Source: Holophagales bacterium (lineage in GTDB: Bacteria; Acidobacteriota; Thermoanaerobaculia; UBA5066). Taken from it: a stretch of 64,000 bases of DNA. How positions within the stretch are numbered: position 1 is the stretch's first letter; the number at the start of each line of letters is the position of its first letter. The notes beneath the pieces were generated by a model, which was given only the letters and a program-made list of their open reading frames with translations, was not told the origin of the DNA and made no database searches. The stretch lies in assembly GCA_016714815.1 (NCBI GenBank), contig JADKBZ010000009.1, positions 186,001 through 250,000 on the forward strand. The letters run 5' to 3'. This document shows positions 42,165 to 51,134 of this stretch, one piece after another. Made by a program: the position numbers and the translations under genes.

Positions 42165-43775
42165 CTACTTCGCCCGCGCCGGCTGGACGGCGGCCGCGAA
42201 CGAGAGCTTCGGGTTCGTCTTCTTCGCCCGCTCGAAGTGCCACTCGCTCTCGAAGAGGACGAGGGGGCGGCCTTCGCCGTCGGCGAGGAGCTCGGTGTGG
42301 CCCGGGTCGTCGAAGTCGCGCGGGACGAAGCCCTCGGTCTCGATCCAGCGGGCGATCTGGTGCGGGAGGCGGACGAACGAGACCTCGGCGGCGTACTCGG
42401 CGCGCAGCCGGTGCTGGATCACCTCGAACTGGAGAGCGCCGACCGCGCCGAGGATCGGGTCCCGTTCGAGGCGGACCGGGTCGTAGAAGACCTGGACGGC
42501 CCCTTCCTCGGAGAGCTGGTCGAGCCCCTTCTTCAGCTGCTTTCTCTTCATCGGGTCGAGGAGGACGACGCGCGAGAAGAGCTCGGGGGAGAAGCGGGGG
42601 ATCCCGGCGTACTCGACGACGGGGCCTTCGCAGATCGTGTCGCCGATCCGGAGCGAGCCGGAATCCCAGAGGCCGAGGACGTCGCCCGCCCACGCTTCTT
42701 CGACGAGCGTTCGCTCCTGGGCGAGGAACTGGAGCGGCTTGTTCAGCTTCAGCGGCCGGCCGGAGCGCGCGTTCTTCACCTCCATGCCGCGCGTGAACTT
42801 CCCCGAGCAGATGCGGACGAAGGCGACGCGGTCGCGGTGGGCCGGGTCCATGTTCGCCTGGATCTTGAAGACGAAGCCGGAGAAGGAGGGGCTCGAGGGC
42901 TCCACGATCCCGGCCGAGGAGTCCCTCGGCGCCGGAGCCGGCGCCAGCTCGAGGAAGCGGGCGAGGAAGGGCTCGACGCCGAAGTCGTTCAGGGCGCTCC
43001 CGAAAAAAACGGGCGTCAGCTCGCCGGCGAGGAAGAGGTCCTGGTCGAACGGCATCCCGGCGGCGTCGAGCATCGCGAGCTCTTCGACGAGGCGGGCGTG
43101 GGCCTCGGACCCGAGCTCGTCCGCCAGGGCGGGATCCCCCAGGTCGAAGGTCTCGGCGGCGAGCTTGGCGCCCTTCGTCTCGCCCCGTTCGTAGCGGAGG
43201 AGCTGTTTGTGCCAGCGGTCGTAGACCCCCTGAAAGTCCGTTCCCGAGCCGATGGGCCAGGAGGCGGGGGAGCAGGGGATGCCGAGAACCTTCTCCACCT
43301 CGTCCAGGAGGTCGAACGGATCTCGCCCGGCCCGGTCGAGCTTGTTGACGAAGGTCACGATCGGGATCTTCCGGAGGCGGCAGACCTTGAAGAGCTTCAC
43401 GGTCTGCGGCTCGACCCCCTTGGCGGCGTCGATGAGCATGACGGCGCAGTCGGCGGCGGCGAGGGTCCGGTAGGTGTCCTCGCTGAAGTCGTTGTGGCCC
43501 GGGGTGTCGAGGAGGTTCACGTGGCACCCGGCGTACGTGAACTGCATGACGCTCGTCGTGATGGAGATGCCGCGCTCTTTCTCCACTTCCATCCAGTCGC
43601 TCGTGGCGTGCCGGGTCGCCTTGCGCGACTTCACCGACCCGGCGAGGTGGATGGCGCCGCCGTAGAGGAGGAGCTTCTCCGTCAGCGTCGTCTTGCCGGC
43701 GTCGGGGTGGCTGATGATCGCGAAGGTGCGGCGGCGGGCGATCTCGGCCGCGAGGGCGTGGTTCGGGTCGGTCAT
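42165..43775 (-). CDS. prfC: Peptide chain release factor 3
   Basis: A 536-residue translational GTPase that removes RF1 and RF2 from the ribosome after peptide release. GTP-binding motifs are SHPDAGKTTLTE (about 22-33), LLDTPGHNDFSEDT and FVNKLDRAGRDP. RF3-specific segments include the KSRKATRHATSDWMEVEKERGISI switch region, GVEPQTVKLFKVCRLR and the C-terminal VQVFYDPVRLERDPILGAVGALQFEV. It starts at ATG 43775. It stands alone between DUF4342 and the quinone-reductase-like gene. Confidence 0.98.
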   Translation of the reverse strand: MTDPNHALAAEIARRRTFAIISHPDAGKTTLTEKLLLYGGAIHLAGSVKSRKATRHATSDWMEVEKERGISITTSVMQFTYAGCHVNLLDTPGHNDFSEDTYRTLAAADCAVMLIDAAKGVEPQTVKLFKVCRLRKIPIVTFVNKLDRAGRDPFDLLDEVEKVLGIPCSPASWPIGSGTDFQGVYDRWHKQLLRYERGETKGAKLAAETFDLGDPALADELGSEAHARLVEELAMLDAAGMPFDQDLFLAGELTPVFFGSALNDFGVEPFLARFLELAPAPAPRDSSAGIVEPSSPSFSGFVFKIQANMDPAHRDRVAFVRICSGKFTRGMEVKNARSGRPLKLNKPLQFLAQERTLVEEAWAGDVLGLWDSGSLRIGDTICEGPVVEYAGIPRFSPELFSRVVLLDPMKRKQLKKGLDQLSEEGAVQVFYDPVRLERDPILGAVGALQFEVIQHRLRAEYAAEVSFVRLPHQIARWIETEGFVPRDFDDPGHTELLADGEGRPLVLFESEWHFERAKKTNPKLSFAAAVQPARAK

Positions 43776-43957
43776 GCAGCTTTCCGCTCGGGCCTTTCGG
43801 CCGGGCTCGGGGGGCGGAATGTAGCACCCGGGGCCGCCGTGGCCCGAAGGGTCAGCCCCGGCGGACAGGGCGGAGGCTCAGCGAGGCGTGCTCGAAACCG
43901 GTGACGGGGAAGCTCGCGGCGTCTCCACTCGCGGCGGTGGCGCAACGACGAACCGGC

Positions 43958-44908
43958 TCACGCGACCCTCACGACGGTCTTTCCCGTCGCGTGCCCGGCC
44001 GAGAGGTCGGATAGGGCCCAGGCCGCCTGGTCGAGGGGGGCGACCTTGCCGACGACGGGCTTCAGCCTCCCCTCGCCCGCCCAGCCCACGAGCCGGTCGA
44101 GGTCCGCTCCGCGGGGCTTCAGGATCACCCAGCGGCACCGCTTCCGGAATCCGAACGGCGCCCGGAACGAGGCCCCGAGAGATGCGAAGAGCGGCCCCGC
44201 GCCCGGAAGCGTCGTGACGTAGACGCCCTCGCGGGAAAGGACCCGGGAGCATTCCCCGAAGCTCCTGTTCGGCACGACGTCGAAGACCACGTCCCACTCC
44301 TGGCGGGCTCTCGTGAAGTCGTCCTTCCGGTAGTCGAGGAGGGCGTCGGCGCCGAGGCCGGAGAGGATCTCGTGCTTGCCTGCGCTCGCGACGGCCGTCA
44401 CGTGCGCGCCGAGGAGCTTTCCGACCTGGACGGCGAAGGTCCCGATGCCTCCGCCGGCGCCGTTCACGAGGAGCCGCTGGCCGGCCTTCACGCCGGCCAC
44501 GTCGCAGAGCGCCTGGAGGGCGGTCTGGCCCGCGGCGGGGATCGCGGCGGCCTCCTCGAACGAGAGGTTCGCGGGTTTTCTCGCCACCTGGAGCGCCGAC
44601 ACGGCGACCTTCTCGGCGAGGGCGCCGCGGAGGCCGGTCGAGACGATCACCTCGTCGCCGGCGCGGAATCCGGAGACGCGCGCGTCCATCGCCTCGACGA
44701 TGCCCGCCGCCTCGCATCCGGGAACGAACGGCGTCTTCGGGAGGAGAAGGAAGGGGAACTTTCCCTCGACGATCTTCCAGTCGGCCGGGTTCAGCGCGGC
44801 CGCCACGACGCGGACGACGAGTTGCCCGGGGCCGGGCCTCGGGTCGAAGACGTTCTTCACGACCCCGTCTCTCGGGTCGCCATGCCGTTCGTAGCAGAGA
44901 GCCCTCAC
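43958..44908 (-). CDS. Zinc-lacking MDR-superfamily NAD(P)H:quinone reductase-like oxidoreductase
   Basis: A 316-residue oxidoreductase. The GroES-like half has ALNPADWKIVEGKFPFLLLPKTPFVPGCEAAG and DEVIVSTGLRGALAEKV; the zinc-binding Cys set of alcohol dehydrogenases is missing. The nucleotide-binding half has VNGAGGGIGTFAVQVGKLLG (AxxGxxG) and ends HATGKTVVRV. It resembles quinone reductases of the QOR/Zta-crystallin type. GTG 44908 has GGAGG four bases upstream, while the frame continues another 14 codons without a better site. The substrate is unknown. Confidence 0.88.
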   Translation of the reverse strand: MRALCYERHGDPRDGVVKNVFDPRPGPGQLVVRVVAAALNPADWKIVEGKFPFLLLPKTPFVPGCEAAGIVEAMDARVSGFRAGDEVIVSTGLRGALAEKVAVSALQVARKPANLSFEEAAAIPAAGQTALQALCDVAGVKAGQRLLVNGAGGGIGTFAVQVGKLLGAHVTAVASAGKHEILSGLGADALLDYRKDDFTRARQEWDVVFDVVPNRSFGECSRVLSREGVYVTTLPGAGPLFASLGASFRAPFGFRKRCRWVILKPRGADLDRLVGWAGEGRLKPVVGKVAPLDQAAWALSDLSAGHATGKTVVRVA

Positions 44909-45332
44909 GCGTCCTCCTCCCGAAGCCGGGACGGACGAATGATCCTCCAACGGCCCCGGGCCTCCGAAGCGCGGCTATTTCTGACGTAATTGTCGTGCTT
45001 CTGTCGATTTATGACGAAAACGTCGCGACGACGAGGTGCCGAGCTTTCGTCGGTCGTCGTCGAATGATTCCTGGGCCGGGGAGGCCCCGATCCCGGGAGA
45101 GGCTGCCGAATCTACATATGACATTTATGTGGGCTCAGTGTGCTGATGTCGCAAAAATGTAGCCAAAACCGAATCGGCGCCTCGAAGAAAACGTGGCCGT
45201 AACAGGAGACAGGCGAGATGTTTAGGCCGCTGACTCCTCCTCAGCCCGGAGAGGCACCGTTCCTGCGCTGCGGGGCGGCAAGCACGGGTTTCGCCCTGGA
45301 CGTCGCGGAGAACAGAAACGGGAGGTCGGAAG
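44909..45332. promoter_or_regulatory. AT-rich intergenic region upstream of amt
   Basis: A 424-base gap between divergent genes and the lowest-GC stretch in the window. Part of it reads TGACGTAATTGTCG and GATTTATGACGAAAACG. It contains a perfect 10-bp palindrome, CGTCGCGACG (45021-45030), and an AT-rich inverted pair ACATA...TATGT at about 45115-45131. It probably holds the amt promoter and nitrogen-control sites. I looked for a sigma-54 promoter (GG and GC separated by ten bases) and found no exact match. No gene of its own was found. Confidence 0.5.
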
Positions 45333-46934
45333 ATGAATCGAACCAGACGGCTCACGACGGTCATCGCCCTGGCGGTGCTCCTCCTCGGGTGCGGATCGCT
45401 CCTGGCGGGCGATCCGTCCGGGGCCGGCACCGGCGGCATCACGAACGTCCCGGCGAAGACCGCCGGACAGCCGACGCTCGAGGAGGTGGGCGCGGCGGTC
45501 GGGCAGACGCGCGTCGCCCTCAACTTCGTCTGGGTCCTGATGTGCGGGTTCCTCGTCATGTTCATGCAGGCGGGGTTCGCTCTCGCCGAGACGGGCTTCA
45601 CGCGCGCCAAGAACGCGGCCCACACCATGACGATGAACTTCATGGTCTACGGGCTCGGCATCCTCGGTTTCTGGGCCACGGGCTTCGCCCTCCAGATGGG
45701 AGGCTCGGGCGCGCCGATGGGAGCGCTCCTCACGGCCCCGGCCGAGATGAACGAGCTCTTCGGACCGACGATCGGCGGAAACCTCCAGGGGCTCTTCGGC
45801 GGTTCGGGCTTCTTCCTCACCGGGGTCTCGTACGACGTCTCCGCCTTCGCCATCTTCCTCTTCCAGATGGTCTTCATGGACACGGCGCTGACGATCCCGA
45901 CCGGTTCGATGGCCGAGCGCTGGAAGCTCTCGGCGTTCGTGATCTACGCCCTCGTCGCGTCGGGCCTGATCTACCCGGTCTTCGGCTGCTGGGCCTGGGG
46001 AGGCGGCTGGCTCTCGACCCTCGGCAAGTACGCCGGGCTGGGCCACGGCTACGTCGACTTCGCCGGCTCGGGCGTCGTCCACCTCACCGGCGGCGTCATG
46101 GCGCTGACGGGGGCATGGGTCCTCGGCCCGCGGATCGGCAAGTACGTCAAGGGGAAGGCGCAGGCGATCCCGGGGCACAACGTCCCGATGGCGATGCTCG
46201 GCTGCCTCATCCTCGCGTTCGGCTGGTTCGGGTTCAACGCCGGCTCCACGCTCGCCGGGACCGACCTGAGGCTCGCCGTCGTGGCGACGAACACGATGCT
46301 CGCCTCGGCGTCCGGCTCCCTCCTCGCGTTCCTCTACACCTGGAAGAAGTTCCGGCGCCCCGATTCGTCGATGGCGGTGAACGGAATGCTCGCCGGGATG
46401 GTCGCGATCACGGCGCCCTGCGCGTTCGTCAACGCGCCCGTCGCCGTCCTCATCGGGGCGGTCTCGGGAGTCCTCGTCGTGGAGGCGGCGCTCTTCATCG
46501 AGAACAGGATGAAGATCGACGACCCCGTCGGCGCCATCGCGGTCCACGGCGTCAACGGCACCTGGGGGCTCGTCGCCCTCGGCCTCTTCGCCGACGGGAC
46601 GTACGGAGGCGGCTGGAACGGCGGCTCGTCGGCCGGCGTGACGGGGCTCTTCTACGGGGACTCCAGCCAGCTCACGGCCCAGCTCGTCGGCATCGGTGCG
46701 AACGTCCTCTGGGTCGGCGTGACGAGCCTCGTCCTCTTCAAGGTCCTCGACCTCACCGTCGGAATGCGCGTCACGCCCGAGCAGGAGATGCAGGGCCTCG
46801 ACTTCCACGAGGTCTCGGCCCCGGCCTACCCGGGCGATGGCACCTCCGTGTCGTTTCCCGTCTTCGCCGCCCCCTCGGACAGGCCCGTCGTCCTTCCCCG
46901 CGCGGTGCCGGTACCCGCCGCCTCGGGAAAGTGA
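45333..46934 (+). CDS. amt: Ammonium transporter (Amt family)
   Basis: A 533-residue inner-membrane channel-like transporter that brings in ammonium. A cleavable signal peptide (MNRTRRLTTVIALAVLLLG) is followed by a short periplasmic stretch and eleven membrane helices. The twin-His pore residues are in SGVVHLTGGVMALTGAW and IAVHGVNGTWGLVALG, with the conserved Asp just before the first (YVDFAGSG). NAAHTMTMNFMVYGLG and DTALTIPTGSMAERW are family segments. The C-terminal tail with PEQEMQGLDFHE is where PII docks. ATG 45333 has GGAGG seven bases upstream. The PII gene follows 14 bases later, the usual amtB-glnK arrangement. Confidence 0.97.
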   Translation: MNRTRRLTTVIALAVLLLGCGSLLAGDPSGAGTGGITNVPAKTAGQPTLEEVGAAVGQTRVALNFVWVLMCGFLVMFMQAGFALAETGFTRAKNAAHTMTMNFMVYGLGILGFWATGFALQMGGSGAPMGALLTAPAEMNELFGPTIGGNLQGLFGGSGFFLTGVSYDVSAFAIFLFQMVFMDTALTIPTGSMAERWKLSAFVIYALVASGLIYPVFGCWAWGGGWLSTLGKYAGLGHGYVDFAGSGVVHLTGGVMALTGAWVLGPRIGKYVKGKAQAIPGHNVPMAMLGCLILAFGWFGFNAGSTLAGTDLRLAVVATNTMLASASGSLLAFLYTWKKFRRPDSSMAVNGMLAGMVAITAPCAFVNAPVAVLIGAVSGVLVVEAALFIENRMKIDDPVGAIAVHGVNGTWGLVALGLFADGTYGGGWNGGSSAGVTGLFYGDSSQLTAQLVGIGANVLWVGVTSLVLFKVLDLTVGMRVTPEQEMQGLDFHEVSAPAYPGDGTSVSFPVFAAPSDRPVVLPRAVPVPAASGK

Positions 46935-46948
46935 AAGGAGAAGAGACC

Positions 46949-47317
46949 GTGAAGATGATCACTGCCATCGTTCGTCCCGAGAAGCTCGAGGCGGTCAAGG
47001 CCGCGCTCTTCGCCGCGGAGGTGGAGGGCCTCACGATCTCCCGCGTCTCCGGGCACGGGGGCGAGAAGGTCGTCCTGGAGAGCTACCGGGGGCAGCCCCT
47101 CGTCTACGAGTTCCACGACAAGATCCGGTTCGACATCGGCGTCTCGGAACCGTTCGTCGACGTCACCATCGACGCGATCGTCGCGGCAGCCTGCACGGGG
47201 GAGGTCGGCGACGGGAAGATCTTCGTCACGCCGCTCGAGAGGGTCGTGAGGATCCGGACGAAGGAGGTCGACCGCGACGCGGTGACCCCGGTCCAGCTCT
47301 CGACGAAGAACAGGTAG
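46949..47317 (+). CDS. PII nitrogen regulatory protein, variant T-loop
   Basis: A 122-residue PII-family signal protein that would block or open Amt according to energy and nitrogen state. It opens MKMITAIVRPEKLEAVKAAL and ends with DGKIFVTPLERVVRIRT, the ATP-binding B- and C-loop landmarks. The T-loop reads VSGHGGEKVVLESYRGQPLVYEF: compared with the usual ELYRGAEYxVDF, the uridylylated Tyr 51 position is Leu and the conserved Gln/Lys at the loop base is altered (GGEK). So it cannot be uridylylated in the normal way. GTG 46949 has AAGGAG eight bases upstream; ATG 46955 is the alternative. Its place after amt makes a GlnK role likely. Confidence 0.92.
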   Translation: MKMITAIVRPEKLEAVKAALFAAEVEGLTISRVSGHGGEKVVLESYRGQPLVYEFHDKIRFDIGVSEPFVDVTIDAIVAAACTGEVGDGKIFVTPLERVVRIRTKEVDRDAVTPVQLSTKNR

Positions 47318-47399
47318 TCCCCGGATCCATACGTCTTTCGAGGCCCGCCCGAGGCGTTCCGCCCTCCGGGCCCGGGGTGTCGATGCGTAGAATTGCCGG

Positions 47400-48269
47400 G
47401 TGAATCCCGCCGAAACCGTCCGGGGCGACGCCGAGACGTCGTGCTGAGCCCCGGTCTTTTCGACCTCGCGAGGTTTCCCCCGGGCCCACGACCTCCAGGC
47501 GTCGACCGTCGTCGTCACTCCCACGTACCGGGAGCGAGACACGATCGAACGCCACGTCCGCTCGGTCTTCTCGGCGCTGCCCGGAGTCTCCCTCCTCGTC
47601 GTCGACGAGACCTCGGCGGACGGAACCTCGCCGGACGGGACCTCCGACGTCGTCGAGGCGCTGCGGGGAGAGTTCGAGCGACTTCACCTCCTCCGGCATG
47701 CGCCCCCGAGGAGCTTCTCGGGCTCCTACAAGGACGGGATCGCCTGGGCGCTGGAGAGGGGCTTCGGCCAGATCATCTCCATGGACGCGGACGGCTCCCA
47801 CGGGCCGGTCTTTCTTCCGCTTCTCCTCGACCTCTCCGCCGAGGCGGACCTCGTCGTCGGCTCGCGGTACCTCAACGGCGTGAGCGTCCTGAACTGGCCG
47901 CTGCGCCGCGTCCTCCTCTCCGCGTTCGCGAACATCTACTGCCGGTGGGTGACCGGCGTCCCCTGCTACGACCTGACGGCGGGCTTCTGCTGCTATCGGG
48001 CGGAGATGCTCCGCCGCATCGGCGTTCCCCGGGTCCGTGCGTCGGGCTACGCCTACCAGATCGAGATGAAGTACCGGATCTGGCGGGAGGGGGGGCGGTT
48101 CGCCGAGACGAACATCCTCTTCCTCGAGCGGCTCGCGGGGACGTCGAAAATCTCCCCGGGGCGGATCACGGAGGGGCTGCGCCACCCGTGGTGGTGCCGC
48201 TTCGTCCTGGGCCGGCCGAAGACGCCGCCTCCGATCCCCCTCTACCGCGGCTGGAACGCAGGCCCCTAG
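47400..48269 (+). CDS. Polyprenol-phosphate mannosyltransferase-like GT2 enzyme, start interrupted by in-frame TGA
   Basis: A DPM1-like glycosyltransferase expected to make polyprenyl-phosphate sugar at the cytoplasmic face. Coding is clear from about 47490: ASTVVVTPTYRERDTIERHV, LLVVDETSADGTSPDGTSD, IISMDADGSHGP (the D-x-D metal site), GSRYLNGVSVLNWPLRR and the closing GRITEGLRHPWW. In this frame the only plausible start is GTG 47400 (MNPAETVRGDAETSC), but a TGA at 47445-47447 follows. No ATG, GTG or TTG lies between that stop and the ATG at 47781, which would remove the nucleotide-binding strand. So there is either a base error, a recent nonsense mutation, or an unusual start. It could supply a lipid-linked sugar to GT-C enzymes such as the one at 297 or the YfhO-type protein downstream. 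Confidence 0.8.
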
Positions 48270-48285
48270 GATGGCGCCGGCCCCC

Positions 48286-48470
48286 TATTTCCAGGGCCCC
48301 CGCACCCACTCCTCGGTCTCGGGGAGCCCGTCCCGCATGACGAGATCGCCGTTGTGCGGCTCGCGCGGAGTCGTCTCGTAGGCGATCGGCGTCGTCATCA
48401 TCCGCATCACCTCGGCCCGCTCGCGCGTGTGGCCGAGGACCCACGAGAGCTTCATGAGCGCCGTCTCGGC
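48286..48470 (-). pseudogene. Duplicated 3' fragment of gatD
   Basis: These 185 bases match 51135-51319 (the end of gatD) in the same orientation with no gaps and about 11 mismatches by eye, most near the stop codon; the last 95 or so bases are identical. It codes for the last about 61 residues (ALMKLSWVLGHTRERAEVM to EEWVRGPWK) and the stop. Similarity ends sharply at 48470. It has no start of its own and is a decayed or abandoned copy. Confidence 0.88.
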
Positions 48471-48705
48471 CAACGTCCTGCTCGTCAACGGCTGGGCCGA
48501 CGTGAAGGACCACGACACCGGCAGGACGCGCGGCGCGGGCCTCACGCTGACCCCGAGCCCGAAGGCCTCGTTCACCGCGAATCAGATGTCCGGCCCCGAG
48601 CAGCCTGGGAACGACGCCGACGACCGGGGGCTCCTCGACCTCGTCGCGACGCTGAAGCCGACCGACAGGGTCACGGTCGGTCTCAACCTCGAATGGGGGA
48701 CGTAG
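48471..48705 (+). pseudogene. C-terminal fragment of a BBP2-type (OmpL-like) beta-barrel porin
   Basis: Directly after the gatD fragment, on the plus strand, the frame reads ANVLLVNGWADVKDHDTGR, then GAGLTLTPSPKASFTANQM, SGPEQPGNDADDRGLLDLV and DRVTVGLNLEWGT before the stop. These are amphipathic porin strands typical of the putative beta-barrel porin-2 family (NGW, TPSPK, GPEQxGND). The first two thirds of the barrel are missing, so this is a fragment joined to foreign sequence. Its end overlaps the stop end of the YfhO-type gene by 23 bases. Confidence 0.7.
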
Positions 48706-51121
48706 CAGGGCCTGGCGGCGGGCGGTGGAACGGCCTCCTGGCCGGCCTCCGGAGGACCATCAGGAGGAGCAGCGCGGAGAGCCCGGTGATCGCGAGGCCG
48801 CCGACGAGACCCTCCGGGACGTAGGCGTGCCGGACCTCGTGGCGTCCTGCGGCCAGGGGAACGGCCTGGAAGGCGTAGTTCGCGCGAAGGACCGGAACGG
48901 ACCGCCCGTCCACCCGGGCATGCCAGCCGTCGTCGAGCGGCGTCGAGAAGACGAGGAAGCCGTCGCAGGTGTTCGCCACCTCGTAACGCGCGTAAGCCGG
49001 GCCGCCTTCGAACCGCCGGACGGTCGACGTGCAGGGGCCGGGGGGAGAGGGCCGGTCGCTTCCGGTCAGGACGACGGTCTCGCGCGGATCCAGGCGGCGA
49101 CCGCCGCGCCCGTCGAGGACGAGACCGAGCTGACCTTCGATCGTGCTCGTTCCCCAGGCCTGGGTGACGAACTGCGCGGGCGGGAGCGCGCCCGGATTCC
49201 GGAGGAGGTAGAGCGTGCCGCCGCCCGGGACGGAGCCGCGCGCGGCGAGGGGCAGCTCCGCCGACGCGGACGGGTCGGGTGTCAGGACGGCGCCGACGCC
49301 GGCCGCGGAAAGGGCGGGGAGCCGCCCGCTCCAGGGACGTCGTTTCAGCTCCTCTCCGAGCGCGACGATCTGGCGGAGGGCGAGCCCGTCGTAGTCGACG
49401 TGGAAGACGACGGGAATCCGGAAGCTCGCCGCGGTGTACTTCCCGAGGGACCCGAGGGTACGACCGGCGAGCCAGAGGATGTCGTCGGACGGAGCCACGA
49501 TCCGCTCGGGCCCGCCTGGCTCGTGGCGGTAGAGCCGTCCGTCCGCCGCGACGGATCGCACCGTCGCCGCCAGCGGCGGCTCCGACGTCAGCAGAGTGCG
49601 GGGGGCGTAGGAGTTCACGGGGCGGCCGGCGAGGGCGAGCTCGACGGTGAGCAGGAGGAGGAGGCCGTACCGTCTCGCGGGCCCGCCCGGGCGCGTGAGC
49701 GACAGGGCCCAGAACCCGCCGCCGACGAGGGCGGCCTGGAGAAGGACCCGGTCGAGCCCGTGCGTTGCCAGGAGGCTCGGGGAGGCCCTGAAAAAAGTCG
49801 CCTGGAAGGCGTCCGGCGCGGCCCGCTCCCACGCGAGGAACGAGAGGGCCACGCCGAACGGCGCGACGGCGACCGCGCTCCCCAGTCGGCCCGAGCGCGC
49901 GTCGGTGAGCCGTGCGAGGCCGTCGGCCGCCAGGAGCGCGGCGGGAAGGAGTGCCCCGGCGAGGAACTTCACCGGGTACCGGAAGAGCGGGACGGGGAGC
50001 GCGGCGACGTCGGAGAGTCCCGGCAGGTGGCGGCCGAGGCTCGCCACGACGCACGCCAGGGCGAACGCGGCGAGCCCCAGCCGGAGCCGGCGGGGGAGGA
50101 CGCCGATGCCCACGCCGGCGACGCTCGCCAGGACGAGGCCGGCGCACGTGACCCCGAACGAGATCGACAGGAAGTACGGAAAACGCCCGTCCTCGATGAA
50201 CCGGCCCCAGTAGGATTCCTCGGCGAGCGAGGTCACCGGCCCGAGGAACCCCGGGAGAAGGAGCTCGGGGAGGCGGCCGGGGTGAACGGACCACGTCGCC
50301 CACGAGCCTGCGGCGCCCTCGCTCCTCGAGGATCGAGACACCAGGGCGATCAGGGGCATCAGCTGAACGGCGGAGAGGCCGAAGCTCGTCGCGCCGGCTC
50401 CGGCGACGGCGCGCGCCTTCCGGAAGAAGCCGCCCGGGGCCGGATCGGCGCAGGCGGCGAAGAGCCCGGCGGTAATCCACGTCAGGAGCACGAGCTCGGG
50501 GAAGCCCGCGAGGACCTGAAGCGTTCCGGCGAGCACCGCCAGCGCGTACCAGCGGCGCCGCGGCTCGCGGAAGAAAAGCACGAGCGCGAGGACGAGGACC
50601 GGCAGCCAGGGGAGCGCGAAGAGCCGGTTCACGAGGTTGGCGCTCGAGAGCGTGACGCCGCAGAGCTCGAACACCAGCCCGGCTGCGAGGGCGACGCGAG
50701 GAGCGAAATCCAGGGCGCGGGCGCAGAGGTACGCCGCCACGCCGGCGAAGGCGAGGTGTCCGACGATCTCGAGGTTGAACGCGGGGACGGGCGGAAGGAG
50801 GAGGTAGAGAAGGCTGGTCGGGTAGAGGGCGGTGTTGTTCAGGTTCGCCAGCAGCGCCTGTCCGCCGTGGTGAAACGGATCCCAGAGAGGGAGGAGCCCG
50901 TGCCGAAGCTGGTCGGCCAGCGCAGTTCGCTGCCCGAAGAAGAGGAGGTAGAGGTCCCGGAAAAAGAAGGTCTCCAGGAAGAGCGGGCGGAAGAAAAGGA
51001 CGGTCTGCAGGAGAAGAAGCGCGCCGAGCGCCTGCGCGTCCCGGAGCCGCCGAAACGGCCCGGCAGCCGATGCAGCCGGCTGCCGGTCCGCGGTGGCCCC
51101 CTCTCCCGTCCAAGCGCTCAT
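48683..51121 (-). CDS. YfhO-type GT-C membrane protein
   Basis: An 812-residue polytopic membrane protein. It has the YfhO pattern: a first loop FFFRDLYLLFFGQRTALADQL, then LLPLWDPFHHGGQALLANLNNTALYPTSL, which resembles the donor-binding loop of GT-C enzymes, then about twelve membrane segments, a large periplasmic domain (about 480-740) and a last membrane helix (GGLAITGLSALLLLMVL). The family includes proteins that decorate teichoic acids or surface glycans from polyprenyl-phosphate sugars. Its ATG at 51121 is 14 bases past the gatD stop on the same strand, and it lies between the two gatD 3' copies. The last residues run into porin-fragment sequence. Confidence 0.85.
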   Translation of the reverse strand: MSAWTGEGATADRQPAASAAGPFRRLRDAQALGALLLLQTVLFFRPLFLETFFFRDLYLLFFGQRTALADQLRHGLLPLWDPFHHGGQALLANLNNTALYPTSLLYLLLPPVPAFNLEIVGHLAFAGVAAYLCARALDFAPRVALAAGLVFELCGVTLSSANLVNRLFALPWLPVLVLALVLFFREPRRRWYALAVLAGTLQVLAGFPELVLLTWITAGLFAACADPAPGGFFRKARAVAGAGATSFGLSAVQLMPLIALVSRSSRSEGAAGSWATWSVHPGRLPELLLPGFLGPVTSLAEESYWGRFIEDGRFPYFLSISFGVTCAGLVLASVAGVGIGVLPRRLRLGLAAFALACVVASLGRHLPGLSDVAALPVPLFRYPVKFLAGALLPAALLAADGLARLTDARSGRLGSAVAVAPFGVALSFLAWERAAPDAFQATFFRASPSLLATHGLDRVLLQAALVGGGFWALSLTRPGGPARRYGLLLLLTVELALAGRPVNSYAPRTLLTSEPPLAATVRSVAADGRLYRHEPGGPERIVAPSDDILWLAGRTLGSLGKYTAASFRIPVVFHVDYDGLALRQIVALGEELKRRPWSGRLPALSAAGVGAVLTPDPSASAELPLAARGSVPGGGTLYLLRNPGALPPAQFVTQAWGTSTIEGQLGLVLDGRGGRRLDPRETVVLTGSDRPSPPGPCTSTVRRFEGGPAYARYEVANTCDGFLVFSTPLDDGWHARVDGRSVPVLRANYAFQAVPLAAGRHEVRHAYVPEGLVGGLAITGLSALLLLMVLRRPARRPFHRPPPGPATSPIRG

Positions 51122-51134
51122 CCCCGCGGATTCT

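Noticed and set aside
45100..45217. Sigma-54 promoter before amt (TGTGGGCTCAGTGTGCTG)
   Set aside because: Spacing between GG and GC is nine or eight bases, not the required ten.
47445..47447. TGA as a selenocysteine codon in the glycosyltransferase
   Set aside because: The family has no selenoprotein members, the residue falls in a non-conserved leader, and no SECIS-like stem was evident.
48427..48705. A 92-codon small plus-strand gene
   Set aside because: Its first 15 codons are antisense to the duplicated gatD end, and the rest is a porin tail; best read as two joined fragments.
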